A DNA stretch of 64,000 bases from Candidatus Rhodoluna planktonica (GTDB lineage Bacteria > Actinomycetota > Actinomycetes > Actinomycetales > Microbacteriaceae), in NCBI RefSeq assembly GCF_001854225.1, contig NZ_CP015208.1, positions 1 through 64,000 of the forward strand. The letters are read 5' to 3'. The position numbers were made by a program, and so were the translations under genes. The notes beneath the pieces are model-generated. The model was given only the letters and a program-made list of their open reading frames with translations. It was not told where the DNA came from and searched no databases. Shown here in pieces: positions 1-7,554 of the stretch. Every line of letters begins with the position of its first letter. Position 1 is the first letter of the stretch.

Positions 1-2
1 TT

Positions 3-407
3 ATGCATAAGTACGAGCTCATGGTGATCCTCGACCCATCGATCGAAGAACGCACCGTTGCTCCATCCCTAGACAAATTCCTCAACGTAATCCGCAATGC
101 CAACGGCACTGTAGACAACGTTGACATCTGGGGCCGTCGCCGTTTGGCATACGAGATCAACAAGAAGACTGAAGGCATCTACGCCGTAGTCAACATGAAC
201 GCTTCATCTGAGGCTGTTGTTGAGCTTGACCGCCAGCTACGACTTTCGGAAGCTGTAATGCGCACCAAGATTCTGCGCGCAGACGAAGCAGTGGTAAACA
301 TTAAGCCGGTTGAGGTTCCTGAGGTTTCTGCTGAAGAAGCTGCCGCCGACAAGGCTGAAGCTAAAAAGGCTCCTGCCAAGAAGCCAGCCGCCAAGAAGGC
401 CGAGTAA
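3..407 (+). CDS. rpsF: 30S ribosomal protein S6
   Basis: Small-subunit ribosomal protein that pairs with S18 on the platform of the 30S subunit. The N-terminal start [12 protein letters not shown] and the internal [10 protein letters not shown] segment are characteristic of S6. The protein is 134 aa against roughly 95-100 for the core family. The extra length is a C-terminal low-complexity tail (about residues 107-134) rich in Ala, Lys and Glu, a common decoration of actinobacterial S6. It is the first gene of the conserved rpsF-ssb-rpsR-rplI cluster, six bases before ssb. Its promoter lies outside the window, so a slightly earlier start cannot be excluded. Confidence 0.97.
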   Translation: MHKYELMVILDPSIEERTVAPSLDKFLNVIRNANGTVDNVDIWGRRRLAYEINKKTEGIYAVVNMNASSEAVVELDRQLRLSEAVMRTKILRADEAVVNIKPVEVPEVSAEEAAADKAEAKKAPAKKPAAKKAE

Positions 408-413
408 CAACTC

Positions 414-902
414 ATGGCTGGGGATGTCAATGTCACGATTGTCGGCAATCTAGCTGACGATCCAGAATTGCGCTACACCCAAGGTGGCGTCGCGGTGGTT
501 AGCGTTCGAGTTGGTTCAACTCCTCGCACCTTCAACCGCCAGACCAACGCATGGGAAGATGGCGAAACCGTTTGGGTTCGCTGCACCGCTTGGCGTGAGC
601 TTGCTGAGAATGTTGCTCAGTCGCTTACTAAAGGCACCCGCGTTTTGGTTACCGGACGCCTAAAGGCACCATCTGCTTACACCTCAGCTCAGGGCGAAGC
701 TCGCGCATCGCTTGAGCTTGAAATTGACGAAATCGGCCCATCGTTGCGTTACGCAACTACAGCCGTTAGCCGTCGCGCTCGTGAGGGAGCAGCAGTGACC
801 AGCGACCCTTGGGCTGATGCACCAGCAACTAAGGCAAAAGCCGCCGCTGAAGACAACTGGGTCAACCCAGGTGCCGCAGCGGGCGACGACACCCCGTTCT
901 AA
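414..902 (+). CDS. ssb: Single-stranded DNA-binding protein
   Basis: Binds and protects single-stranded DNA in replication, recombination and repair, and recruits partner proteins through its C-terminal tip. The OB fold covers about residues 1-110 (NVTIVGNLADDPELRYT at the start, VWVRCTAWRELAENV in the middle). A Gly/Ala-rich linker follows and the protein ends in the acidic tip GDDTPF, the conserved partner-docking motif. At 162 aa it is normal for actinobacteria. It lies in the S6-S18-L9 ribosomal cluster, the usual position for the essential chromosomal SSB. Confidence 0.97.
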   Translation: MAGDVNVTIVGNLADDPELRYTQGGVAVVSVRVGSTPRTFNRQTNAWEDGETVWVRCTAWRELAENVAQSLTKGTRVLVTGRLKAPSAYTSAQGEARASLELEIDEIGPSLRYATTAVSRRAREGAAVTSDPWADAPATKAKAAAEDNWVNPGAAAGDDTPF

Positions 903-930
903 ATCTTTCGAAAGTTAACAAGGAGAAATC

Positions 931-1188
931 ATGGCTGCAAAGTCAGACACTCGTCGCAAGCCAAACCGCAACGCAAAAAACGCGAAGCTTGCGCCAGTTA
1001 AGGCAATCAAAGTCGGCGTCATCGACTACAAAGACGTCGCAACCCTACGTAAATTCGTTTCAGACCGCGGCAAGATCCGCGCTCGTCGTATCACCGGTGT
1101 TTCTGTCCAGGAACAGCGCCTCATTGCCCGTGCCGTAAAGAACGCTCGCGAAATGGCTCTAATGCCATACGCAGGCGCTGGCCGCTAA
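931..1188 (+). CDS. rpsR: 30S ribosomal protein S18 (cysteine-free form)
   Basis: Partner of S6 on the 30S platform. The core [19 protein letters not shown] and [12 protein letters not shown] identifies S18. It contains no cysteine, so it is the zinc-independent (C-minus) type. It starts at an ATG after an AAGGAGAAA Shine-Dalgarno sequence and is followed after 11 bases by rplI. Together with the cysteine-poor L28, L33 and S14 at 14.2-14.9 kb it means every S18/L28/L33/S14 gene in the window is of the zinc-sparing kind. Confidence 0.97.
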   Translation: MAAKSDTRRKPNRNAKNAKLAPVKAIKVGVIDYKDVATLRKFVSDRGKIRARRITGVSVQEQRLIARAVKNAREMALMPYAGAGR

Positions 1189-1199
1189 GGAGAAATCAA

Positions 1200-1652
1200 A
1201 TGTCAAAGCTAATTCTGACCAATGAGGTCTCGGGCCTAGGTTCTGCTGGCGACGTCGTTGAGGTAAAGAACGGTTACGCACGTAACTACCTAATCCCTCG
1301 AGGCTTTGCTGTTATCTGGACCAAGGGTGGCGAAAAGCAGGTTGAGTCAATCAAGACTGCTCGTGACGCCCGTGCCCTAGCTTCTGTTGAAGAAGCACAA
1401 GAGTTAAAGAACAAGCTCGAAGAGAAGGCAATTCGTCTAGCTGTCAAGGCTGGCGTTGGTGGCCGTCTATTCGGTGCTGTAAAGACCGCTGATGTCGTGG
1501 CCGCTGCAGCTGCTGCCGGCCTAGGTGAACTAGACAAGCGCAAGGTTGCTTTCGTGGCACCTATCCGTTCAACCGGAGACCACGCTGCGACTGTTCGTCT
1601 GCACGACAACATCGTTGCTACCTTGAAACTTCAGGTAGTCAACAAGAAGTAA
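1200..1652 (+). CDS. rplI: 50S ribosomal protein L9
   Basis: Large-subunit protein that binds 23S rRNA through its N-terminal domain. The N-terminal signature is clear ([21 protein letters not shown]), followed by the long connecting helix (about residues 40-75) and a C-terminal domain, 150 aa in total as usual. The start follows AAGGAGAAATCAA. It is the last gene of the rpsF operon, with a strong factor-independent terminator directly downstream. Confidence 0.97.
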   Translation: MSKLILTNEVSGLGSAGDVVEVKNGYARNYLIPRGFAVIWTKGGEKQVESIKTARDARALASVEEAQELKNKLEEKAIRLAVKAGVGGRLFGAVKTADVVAAAAAAGLGELDKRKVAFVAPIRSTGDHAATVRLHDNIVATLKLQVVNKK

Positions 1653-2109
1653 CACCTTTGTCGAAAAGGCCGCCTTCGGGCGGCCTTTTTGCTTTAAGGT
1701 CGATTCCTAGCACTGGTCAACCCACCTCAATCAATTGAGTGCAGAGCGCAGCTGGGGTGAACTGGAGATGAACGGACGATAACTACTCAGGGGCTGTGGA
1801 TAACCTGTGGAAAACGCACTTTTGTGCGGTTAACCGAAGGGCTAAATCAAACCTTCAGGGCTTAGTTTAGGGTTCCAAAAACTAAGTTATCCACAAGGCT
1901 TAATGGCCCGTATTTACTGGCTTTTATAGTTTTTATTCACAATTTATCCACAAGTTTTCCACAGCAATTCACAAGTACCACTGGCGTGTCTTTGAGTTAT
2001 CCACAACACTTTCCACAGGTCAATTCACAGCCCGGTTTGCCACCCGACTGTCTGTGGTGTTTGCTAGAACAGATTCGAGAGAAATCTTGATGCAATCCAA
2101 GGAGTCCAG
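1653..2109. other. Gene-free region with a cluster of DnaA-box-like sites
   Basis: Apart from the rplI terminator this 457-bp gap has no plausible gene. It holds an array of 9-mers matching the DnaA box TTATNCACA: TTATCCACA at 1887-1895, 1944-1952 and 1997-2005 on the plus strand and its complement at 1795-1803, plus TTATTCACA at 1933-1941. Looser versions are TTTTCCACA at 1955-1963, its complement at 1806-1814, and CTTTCCACA at 2009-2017. An AT-rich stretch (about 1908-1950) lies among them. It could be the replication origin, a DnaA-titrating site, or a DnaA-controlled promoter of dnaB. The sequence alone cannot separate these. Confidence 0.7.
1664..1690 (+). terminator. Rho-independent terminator of the rpsF-rplI operon
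   Basis: A perfect 11-bp stem (AAAAGGCCGCC with GGCGGCCTTTT) around a TTCG tetraloop, running into five T residues. It sits 11 bases after the rplI stop codon. Confidence 0.95.
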
Positions 2110-3465
2110 ATGTCGCTAGTCGCCGTATCGCCAATCGATCCCAGTCGCGGCAACGAGCGCATGCTTCCTCACGATGATTTAGCCGAACAAAGTGCATTGG
2201 GTGGCATGCTGCTCTCTACCGAGGCTGTTGCCGAGGTTCAAGAAGAAGTTCGAGGCGTCGATTTTTATTCGCCAAAGCACGAAATCATTTACGACGCGAT
2301 TCTCACACTCTTTGCCAAAGGCGAGCCGACCGACGTAATCACGGTAACCGACGAACTAACCAAGTCGGGCAATCTTGCAAAAGCTGGCGGTGCCGACTAC
2401 CTGCACACCCTTACGGCAATCGTGCCAACCGCGGCCAACGCATCCTTTTACGCAAAAATTGTTGCCGAAAAAGCCACCCTGCGTCGCCTGGTTGAAGTTG
2501 GCACTCGCATTGCCCAGCTTGGCTATGCCAATGAGGGCGAAGTCGAAGACCTGGTTAATCAAGCCCAAAGCGATGTTTACGCGGTTACTCGCGGGGCAAT
2601 GAGCGAAGACTATGTCGCCCTAAACGACAGCATCGAAGCAGCCATCCACGAAATCGAAGCTGCGGTCAAGCGCGGCGGCGACATGGTCGGTGTGCCAACC
2701 GGGTTCACCGACCTCGACGAACTTACTCACGGGTTACACGGTGGCCAGTTGGTAATCGTCGCGGCTCGTCCAGCGGTTGGTAAATCAACCCTGGCCCTAG
2801 ATTTTGCCCGGCACGCGGCAATCAAAGCCAATAAGGCAACTATTTTCTTCTCGCTTGAAATGGGCCGCGCCGAAATTGCCATGCGCATGCTTTCAGCCGA
2901 GGCACAAATTCCGCTGCAAAGTTTGCGTAAGGGCAACTTGCAAGACTCCGACTGGGCCAAACTGGCCGCCACCCGCGGTCAGATCAACGATGCTCCGCTA
3001 TTCATCGACGACTCACCAAACATGACCCTCGTTGAAATTCGAGCTAAGTGCCGACGCTTGGCTCAGCGCATCGATCTAAAAATGGTGGTTATCGACTACC
3101 TACAGCTGATGACCTCGGGCAAAAAAGTTGAATCTCGACAGCAAGAAGTTTCAGAATTTTCGCGTGCGCTCAAGCTTTTGGCAAAAGAACTCAACGTTCC
3201 GGTCATTGCCATTTCACAGTTAAACCGTCAAGCCGAGCAAACCAAAGACAAAAAACCAGAAATTTCGCATCTTCGAGAGTCGGGCTCGCTTGAACAAGAC
3301 GCCGATGTGGTTATTTTGCTGCACCGCGAGGCAATCGGCGAAAAAGATCACCCGAGAGCTGCAGAGGCCGACATCATTTTGGCTAAGCAACGAAACGGAC
3401 CAACCGGAACCATCACTGTGGCGTTCCAAGGGCATTATTCGCGCTTCATGAATATGAAAAACTAG
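2110..3465 (+). CDS. dnaB: Replicative DNA helicase DnaB
   Basis: Hexameric ATP-driven helicase that unwinds the chromosome at the fork and binds primase. The N-terminal domain (about residues 20-120) contains LAEQSALGGMLLS. The RecA-like motor has a Walker A at residues 221-227 (PAVGKST, with K225; many relatives have PGMGKT) and a Walker B around residues 326-333 (VVIDYLQL). There is no intein. The ATG at 2110 follows AAGGAG with good spacing. Its upstream region is full of DnaA-box-like sites, which suggests DnaA control or closeness to an origin. At 451 aa it is of normal length. Confidence 0.97.
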   Translation: MSLVAVSPIDPSRGNERMLPHDDLAEQSALGGMLLSTEAVAEVQEEVRGVDFYSPKHEIIYDAILTLFAKGEPTDVITVTDELTKSGNLAKAGGADYLHTLTAIVPTAANASFYAKIVAEKATLRRLVEVGTRIAQLGYANEGEVEDLVNQAQSDVYAVTRGAMSEDYVALNDSIEAAIHEIEAAVKRGGDMVGVPTGFTDLDELTHGLHGGQLVIVAARPAVGKSTLALDFARHAAIKANKATIFFSLEMGRAEIAMRMLSAEAQIPLQSLRKGNLQDSDWAKLAATRGQINDAPLFIDDSPNMTLVEIRAKCRRLAQRIDLKMVVIDYLQLMTSGKKVESRQQEVSEFSRALKLLAKELNVPVIAISQLNRQAEQTKDKKPEISHLRESGSLEQDADVVILLHREAIGEKDHPRAAEADIILAKQRNGPTGTITVAFQGHYSRFMNMKN

Positions 3466-3469
3466 TCCG

Positions 3470-3967
3470 GTGAAAATCGGTCAGTTTTTGAGAGCCCTAG
3501 TCGCCCTTGGCGTTGGCATCTTTATTACCTTTAGCCAAGACCACAGTGCGGCCCTTGGGTTGATTGCAATCGTCATCTTCTCGTTGGCAACTGCGGCGGT
3601 TACCACCGTTGAGGCCTTCGCCATCAAGGGTTCGGCAAAAATCGAGACAATTCCGGCAATTGTTTTGGGAATTGTCATAGGCTCACTAGGTTTGATGGTC
3701 ACTGAAAACCAAACCCAAGCTTTTGTGCTGCTTGTCGCCGCCTGGGGAATTCTGGCCGGGTCTTTTGAGCTATACCAAGCAAGAAGTGTCGGGCTCAAAA
3801 CTCAAAATGGTCGCGATTACCTAATTTCGGCAGTTTTCAGTTTGGTGCTGGGCGCCCTGTTCATCATCAACCCGCTCGATATCGTCTCGATGGTTGGTTT
3901 CTTCGGGGCATTTGCCGTGATGTCAGGGGTTCACCTTGGCATCGCTGCATTCACTCCTGGCAAATAA
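3470..3967 (+). CDS. HdeD/DUF308-like integral membrane protein
   Basis: A 165-aa, almost wholly hydrophobic protein with about six predicted membrane segments. The second half (GRDYLISAVFSLVLGALF, then INPLDIVSMVGFFG) looks like the DUF308/HdeD family of small membrane proteins, whose function in actinobacteria is unknown. It starts at a GTG only four bases after the dnaB stop, with no clear Shine-Dalgarno sequence, so it is probably translationally coupled to dnaB. I infer no role beyond membrane location. Confidence 0.75.
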   Translation: MKIGQFLRALVALGVGIFITFSQDHSAALGLIAIVIFSLATAAVTTVEAFAIKGSAKIETIPAIVLGIVIGSLGLMVTENQTQAFVLLVAAWGILAGSFELYQARSVGLKTQNGRDYLISAVFSLVLGALFIINPLDIVSMVGFFGAFAVMSGVHLGIAAFTPGK

Positions 3968-3984
3968 AAATTCAACAATCCGAT

Positions 3985-3990
3985 TAGGCT
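3985..3990 (+). promoter_or_regulatory. -10 element of a probable leaderless promoter
   Basis: TAGGCT followed by six bases and the ATG at 3997. No Shine-Dalgarno sequence is present. One of the TANNCT-N6/7-ATG set found across the window. Confidence 0.5.
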
Positions 3991-3996
3991 GCAAAC

Positions 3997-4227
3997 ATGG
4001 CTAAAAAAGCTACCCCAAAAGAGTCCAAGCGCGTTCGCTCATATCTAGTGTTGTCGGCAGTTGCCGCGGCCTTTGTCGCAATCATTGTTTACGGCGGAAT
4101 TCGAGAAATTTCGCAGACCCTCATCTGGGCCGGCCTAACCTTTGTGATTTCTCTGGTTGGTATTGCCACCCTAGATCTGTCGATCAAAGACGATAAAGAA
4201 GACCCAAATCAGCCGCGGCTAAAGTAG
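3997..4227 (+). CDS. Small two-segment membrane protein, unknown function
   Basis: A 76-aa protein with a basic N-terminus (about residues 3-14), two hydrophobic segments (about 15-33 and 40-60) and a charged tail ending DDKEDPNQPRLK. I do not recognise a family. The start has no ribosome binding site but lies six bases after a TAGGCT -10 element, which fits a leaderless mRNA. It lies between dnaB/DUF308 and the convergent purB, with no clue to function from neighbours. Confidence 0.65.
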   Translation: MAKKATPKESKRVRSYLVLSAVAAAFVAIIVYGGIREISQTLIWAGLTFVISLVGIATLDLSIKDDKEDPNQPRLK

Positions 4228-4317
4228 CGCTGAATTCAGCCTTACCAATAGCGTTAGTGCGTTCGGCCCAGCCAAAAGTACCGGCTCAATCAGCCTCGGC
4301 AACCCATCCGTTGTGGG

Positions 4318-5703
4318 CTAATTAATTCTTTTTGCTAGCTCGCTCGCCAAGCCGACGTAGGTGTGTGGGCGCAGTGCCAGCAGGCGATCTTTTGCCGCTT
4401 GACCAATTTCAAGCTGATTTACAAAAGCAACCATGTCTTCGCCGCTTAGTCGTTTGCCGCGAGTCAATTCTTTGAGCAGAGCGTATGGGTCGCTGATGTT
4501 TGAACGGCCGGCGGCAACCTCTGCGCGGATAACCGTCTGAATGGCCTCGCCCAAAATCTCCCAGTTGTCGCTTAGGTCGGCGCTCAGAACGCTCTCACTC
4601 AGATCAATCTCGGCTAGACCGCGAGTTACGTTATCGATGGCCAGTAGCGAATGCCCAAAACCAAGGCCGATGTTGCGCTGAGACGACGAGTCGGTCAGGT
4701 CTCGCTGCAAACGGCTGGTAATCAAGGTTGAAGCCAAGCTGTTCAAAATTGCGTTGGAAAGTTCAAGGTTTGATTCGGCATTTTCGAATCGGATCGGGTT
4801 GATCTTGTGGGGCATGGTCGACGAGCCGGTTGCTCCAGCTACCGGAATCTGTTTGAAGTATGCCAGCGAGATGTAGGTCCAGATGTCGGTGCAGAGGTTG
4901 TGCAAGATTGCGTTGAAGTGAGCTACCGCGGAATAGAGCTCGGCCTGCCAGTCGTGAGATTCGATCTGGGTGGTGAGCGGGTTCCAGGTTAGGCCCAGCG
5001 AGGTTACAAAATCTTCAGACTCTTTCGGCCAGTTCAACAGTGGCGCGGCGACCACATGTGCCGAGAAGGTTCCCGTCGCGCCAGAGAATTTACCTAGGTA
5101 TTCGGTGGCTTTGATTCGCTTAATTTGGCGCTCTAGGCGGTGTACAAAAACCGCTAATTCTTTGCCCATTGTGGTTGGTGTTGCCGGCTGCCCGTGGGTT
5201 CTAGAAAGCATGGCCGAATCGGCATATTTTGCCGCCAGTTCGCGAAGTTTGGTTAGCAGCACGGTCACCTTAGGCAACCAAACGTTTTCGATGGCATCGC
5301 GCACGGTAATCGCATAGCTCAAGTTGTTGATGTCTTCGCTGGTGCAGGCAAAGTGAGTAAGTTCGAGCAAATCGTTGCGACCAAGTTCGCTTAGCTTGGC
5401 ACGAATGAAATACTCGACAGCTTTAACGTCGTGCTTGGTGGTGGCTTCGGTCTTCGCCAGCTCGGCTACATCCGCGTCGCTGAAATTAGTTACGATGGCG
5501 CGCAACTTAGCGGCCTCAACCTCGCTAATCGGGGTGTTCGTGCCCAGCAAATCACGGTTAGCTAGGTGAATTAGCCACTCAATTTCAACTTGGATGCGGG
5601 CACGGTTTAAACCGGCTTCGCTTAGGTAATTACCTAAGTCGGCGACCGCAGCGCGGTAGCGGCCATCGAGGGGAGAAAGAGGTTGCACCGAAAGATTACT
5701 CAC
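4318..5703 (-). CDS. purB: Adenylosuccinate lyase
   Basis: Catalyses two beta-eliminations in purine synthesis: SAICAR to AICAR, and adenylosuccinate to AMP. The fumarase/aspartase-superfamily signature GSSTMPHKINPIRFENAE carries the catalytic-loop serines, and SPLDGRYR near the N-terminus is typical of PurB. I place the start at the GTG at 5703 (MSNLSVQPLSPLDGRY, 461 aa), which has GGAG just upstream and matches family length. A longer reading frame from a GTG at 5757 would add 18 residues with no counterpart I know. purA, the preceding enzyme in AMP synthesis, lies at 55.5 kb. Confidence 0.95.
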   Translation of the reverse strand: MSNLSVQPLSPLDGRYRAAVADLGNYLSEAGLNRARIQVEIEWLIHLANRDLLGTNTPISEVEAAKLRAIVTNFSDADVAELAKTEATTKHDVKAVEYFIRAKLSELGRNDLLELTHFACTSEDINNLSYAITVRDAIENVWLPKVTVLLTKLRELAAKYADSAMLSRTHGQPATPTTMGKELAVFVHRLERQIKRIKATEYLGKFSGATGTFSAHVVAAPLLNWPKESEDFVTSLGLTWNPLTTQIESHDWQAELYSAVAHFNAILHNLCTDIWTYISLAYFKQIPVAGATGSSTMPHKINPIRFENAESNLELSNAILNSLASTLITSRLQRDLTDSSSQRNIGLGFGHSLLAIDNVTRGLAEIDLSESVLSADLSDNWEILGEAIQTVIRAEVAAGRSNISDPYALLKELTRGKRLSGEDMVAFVNQLEIGQAAKDRLLALRPHTYVGLASELAKRIN

Positions 5704-5782
5704 CGCTCCATATTGCCCTAACTTATGCACAGATTGTCGGCTTTTTGCTTTTGCCACAAGGCCAACAGCGCAACCTAGTCAC

Positions 5783-5953
5783 ATGAATTCAGTTGACTTA
5801 GGCATTCAGCAGGCCATCACCCACCTGCATTTGGCAGTGCCCGACCCACTGCTTTGGTCTGGTGCTGCTGCCAGCAGTTGCGCGCAAGCACTCGAGCGGC
5901 TCTGTCAAGAATTGCAATCGCTCCAAATTCGGCTGAACCAATGGGCGCTCTAG
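5783..5953 (+). CDS. Short WXG-like helical protein, unknown function
   Basis: A 56-aa ORF with a central W-S-G at residues 25-27 followed by a predicted amphipathic helix rich in Ala, Leu and Gln (about residues 28-54). This resembles the WxG turn and second helix of WXG100/ESX-type proteins, but at half their length. It starts at an ATG without a Shine-Dalgarno sequence; CAACCT six bases upstream could be a leaderless -10. Its stop overlaps the start of the downstream hydrolase by 13 bp, so the two are probably co-translated. It is easily missed because of its size. The WXG link is inference from one short motif. Confidence 0.55.
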   Translation: MNSVDLGIQQAITHLHLAVPDPLLWSGAAASSCAQALERLCQELQSLQIRLNQWAL

Positions 5954-7050
5954 ATGTCTACGGCGGCTCGGCAAAAGTGGTGGCCACCCTGGCAGAAATA
6001 AACCGGGTTTCGTGGCAACTGATGTTGGCCGATCAGGCACTCGCCGAACAGCTTGACTGGTCAGATTATCTAGATCAACCAATCAGTCGAATCGGCCTCG
6101 CGCTTGAAGCCCCAGAAATTAGGCGAAAAATTTCTGAACTGCAAACCGCCTGCCTAGCCGCAAGCGAAAGCTATTTTTCGACCGAGGCACAAAATCTGGC
6201 CGAATTTGAAAACCTTTTTGCGCTCAGCGCCCCGGTTGCGGCAACTGCGGTGCTGGTGGCCGCCAACCTGGCGGGGTTTTTGCAAGATAAAGCAGTCGTT
6301 GTCGATTTACCCAAATTACAAAACACCCGGCCAGTTGCGCCGAACAGCATCGAGGTTTTTGCAAAAAACCTGCGACAAACTGAAAGCTTTGGGTTGTCCC
6401 ACATCCGAATCGATAGCTTCAACCACGCTGCCGGCAAAATACACGTGGTTTATGTCCCCGGCACACAAACCATCAACCTACTGCCAGGCAAAAACCCACT
6501 CGATGTCGGTTCTAATCTGCGCGCGATGGCACATCCGGGCTTTGCCGCAAGCGAGCGGGCCATCAGCCAGGCTTTGACAACCGCGGTCAAGCCGAGCGAA
6601 CGCGTAATTTTTGTCGGTCACTCTCAAGGTGGGCTTATTGCCGCCAATTTAGCCAGCAAAAGCCAGCATTTTCGAACCGTCGGATTAGTGACTTTCGGTT
6701 CACCGATTGCGCAGTTGGCCAATTCGCTGCAGACGCCGACAATTGCGGTTGAACACAAAAATGATCCGGTGCCCAAACTTAGTTTGCGACCTAATCCAAA
6801 TCACGAAAACTGGGTAACTGTGCAACGCGAGCACCGATTTGATGCCAACGATTCGGTCAACGACTTGGTTGAGGTGCACGCTATGAACAGTTATCAACAA
6901 ACCGCTTCGCAAATCGATACCTGGCAACTTAGCGACGATCAGGCAAGTGAAAGTGGGTTGGCCAGGCTAAAAAACCAAGTTTTAGAACAGGTCTCGTCAG
7001 CCGAACAGGGCGAATCTAGGTACTTCAAACTTCAGCAGCAAACCGATTAG
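5941..7050 (+). CDS. Alpha/beta hydrolase, lipase-like, with helical N-terminal domain
   Basis: A serine hydrolase of the alpha/beta fold. The nucleophile elbow is GHSQGG with Ser228. D275 (in EHKNDPVP) and H313 (in VEVHAMNSY) fit the acid and base of the triad. Residues 1-115 are a mostly helical region unlike the catalytic core. The start is taken at ATG 5941 (MGALDVYGGS), which overlaps the stop of the WXG-like ORF. The in-frame codons further upstream read through that ORF in another frame and give an implausible Cys-rich N-terminus. No signal peptide is visible. The substrate is unknown. The pairing suggests an exported or ESX-like effector pair, which is inference. Confidence 0.75.
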   Translation: MGALDVYGGSAKVVATLAEINRVSWQLMLADQALAEQLDWSDYLDQPISRIGLALEAPEIRRKISELQTACLAASESYFSTEAQNLAEFENLFALSAPVAATAVLVAANLAGFLQDKAVVVDLPKLQNTRPVAPNSIEVFAKNLRQTESFGLSHIRIDSFNHAAGKIHVVYVPGTQTINLLPGKNPLDVGSNLRAMAHPGFAASERAISQALTTAVKPSERVIFVGHSQGGLIAANLASKSQHFRTVGLVTFGSPIAQLANSLQTPTIAVEHKNDPVPKLSLRPNPNHENWVTVQREHRFDANDSVNDLVEVHAMNSYQQTASQIDTWQLSDDQASESGLARLKNQVLEQVSSAEQGESRYFKLQQQTD

Positions 7051-7090
7051 CCAGCTCAGAGACTAGCCACCGACAGTTGCAGCAAACCGA

Positions 7091-7516
7091 TTACAGAATT
7101 CGAACAGCCTTGAATACCGCGCGAGTTACGAAGGCAGTAATGCTCATCACAATCGAGCCCAAGACTGCCCAGCCAAGTGAGGCAATTTCGAGACCTTCGG
7201 TGGTTAGCCCGTAAATCGTCAAGACATCGTTTGCCCAAAGGCTAGACAACCAGGCAACAAAAACTAGCAGCGCACCGTTGATCAAGAAAGAAATCAGGCC
7301 AAAAGTAAGGATGTAGAGCGGAAACGCCAAAACCTTGATGACCGGTGCAATAATCGCGTTGACCAGACCGAATACGGCTCCGACCAGCAAAAACGAGCCA
7401 ATCGTCGCCCAAATATCGGTTCCGCCATACGGCTGAAGCTTGATGGCTGGGATGCACAGGGTGGTTACCCAGAGGCCAATTGCATTGATAACAGTTCCAA
7501 CTAGAAAACGAATCAT
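7091..7516 (-). CDS. Phage holin family 4_2 (YvlD-like) membrane protein
   Basis: A 141-aa protein with four predicted membrane segments, beginning MIRFLVGTVINAIGLW and containing GAVFGLVNAIIAPVIKVL, the pattern of the widespread Phage_holin_4_2/YvlD family. Despite the name these chromosomal proteins are not phage-borne, and their function is poorly known. I choose the ATG at 7516, since the longer frame to 7576 overlaps the divergent E1alpha gene. CACAAT six bases upstream of the ATG may serve as a leaderless -10. It is divergent from the dehydrogenase operon with only 38 bp between them. Confidence 0.8.
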   Translation of the reverse strand: MIRFLVGTVINAIGLWVTTLCIPAIKLQPYGGTDIWATIGSFLLVGAVFGLVNAIIAPVIKVLAFPLYILTFGLISFLINGALLVFVAWLSSLWANDVLTIYGLTTEGLEIASLGWAVLGSIVMSITAFVTRAVFKAVRIL

Positions 7517-7541
7517 GTTTAGATTGTGCCACCCAAGCAAG

Positions 7542-7547
7542 TAATCT
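7542..7547 (+). promoter_or_regulatory. -10 element of a probable leaderless promoter for the 2-oxoacid dehydrogenase operon
   Basis: TAATCT, seven bases before the ATG at 7555, with no ribosome binding site in between. Confidence 0.5.
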
Positions 7548-7554
7548 GGTTCAG

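Noticed and set aside
2110-3465. Possible intein in dnaB, a frequent insertion site in actinobacteria
   Set aside because: The gene is 451 codons, with Walker A and B motifs uninterrupted and no splice-junction residues.
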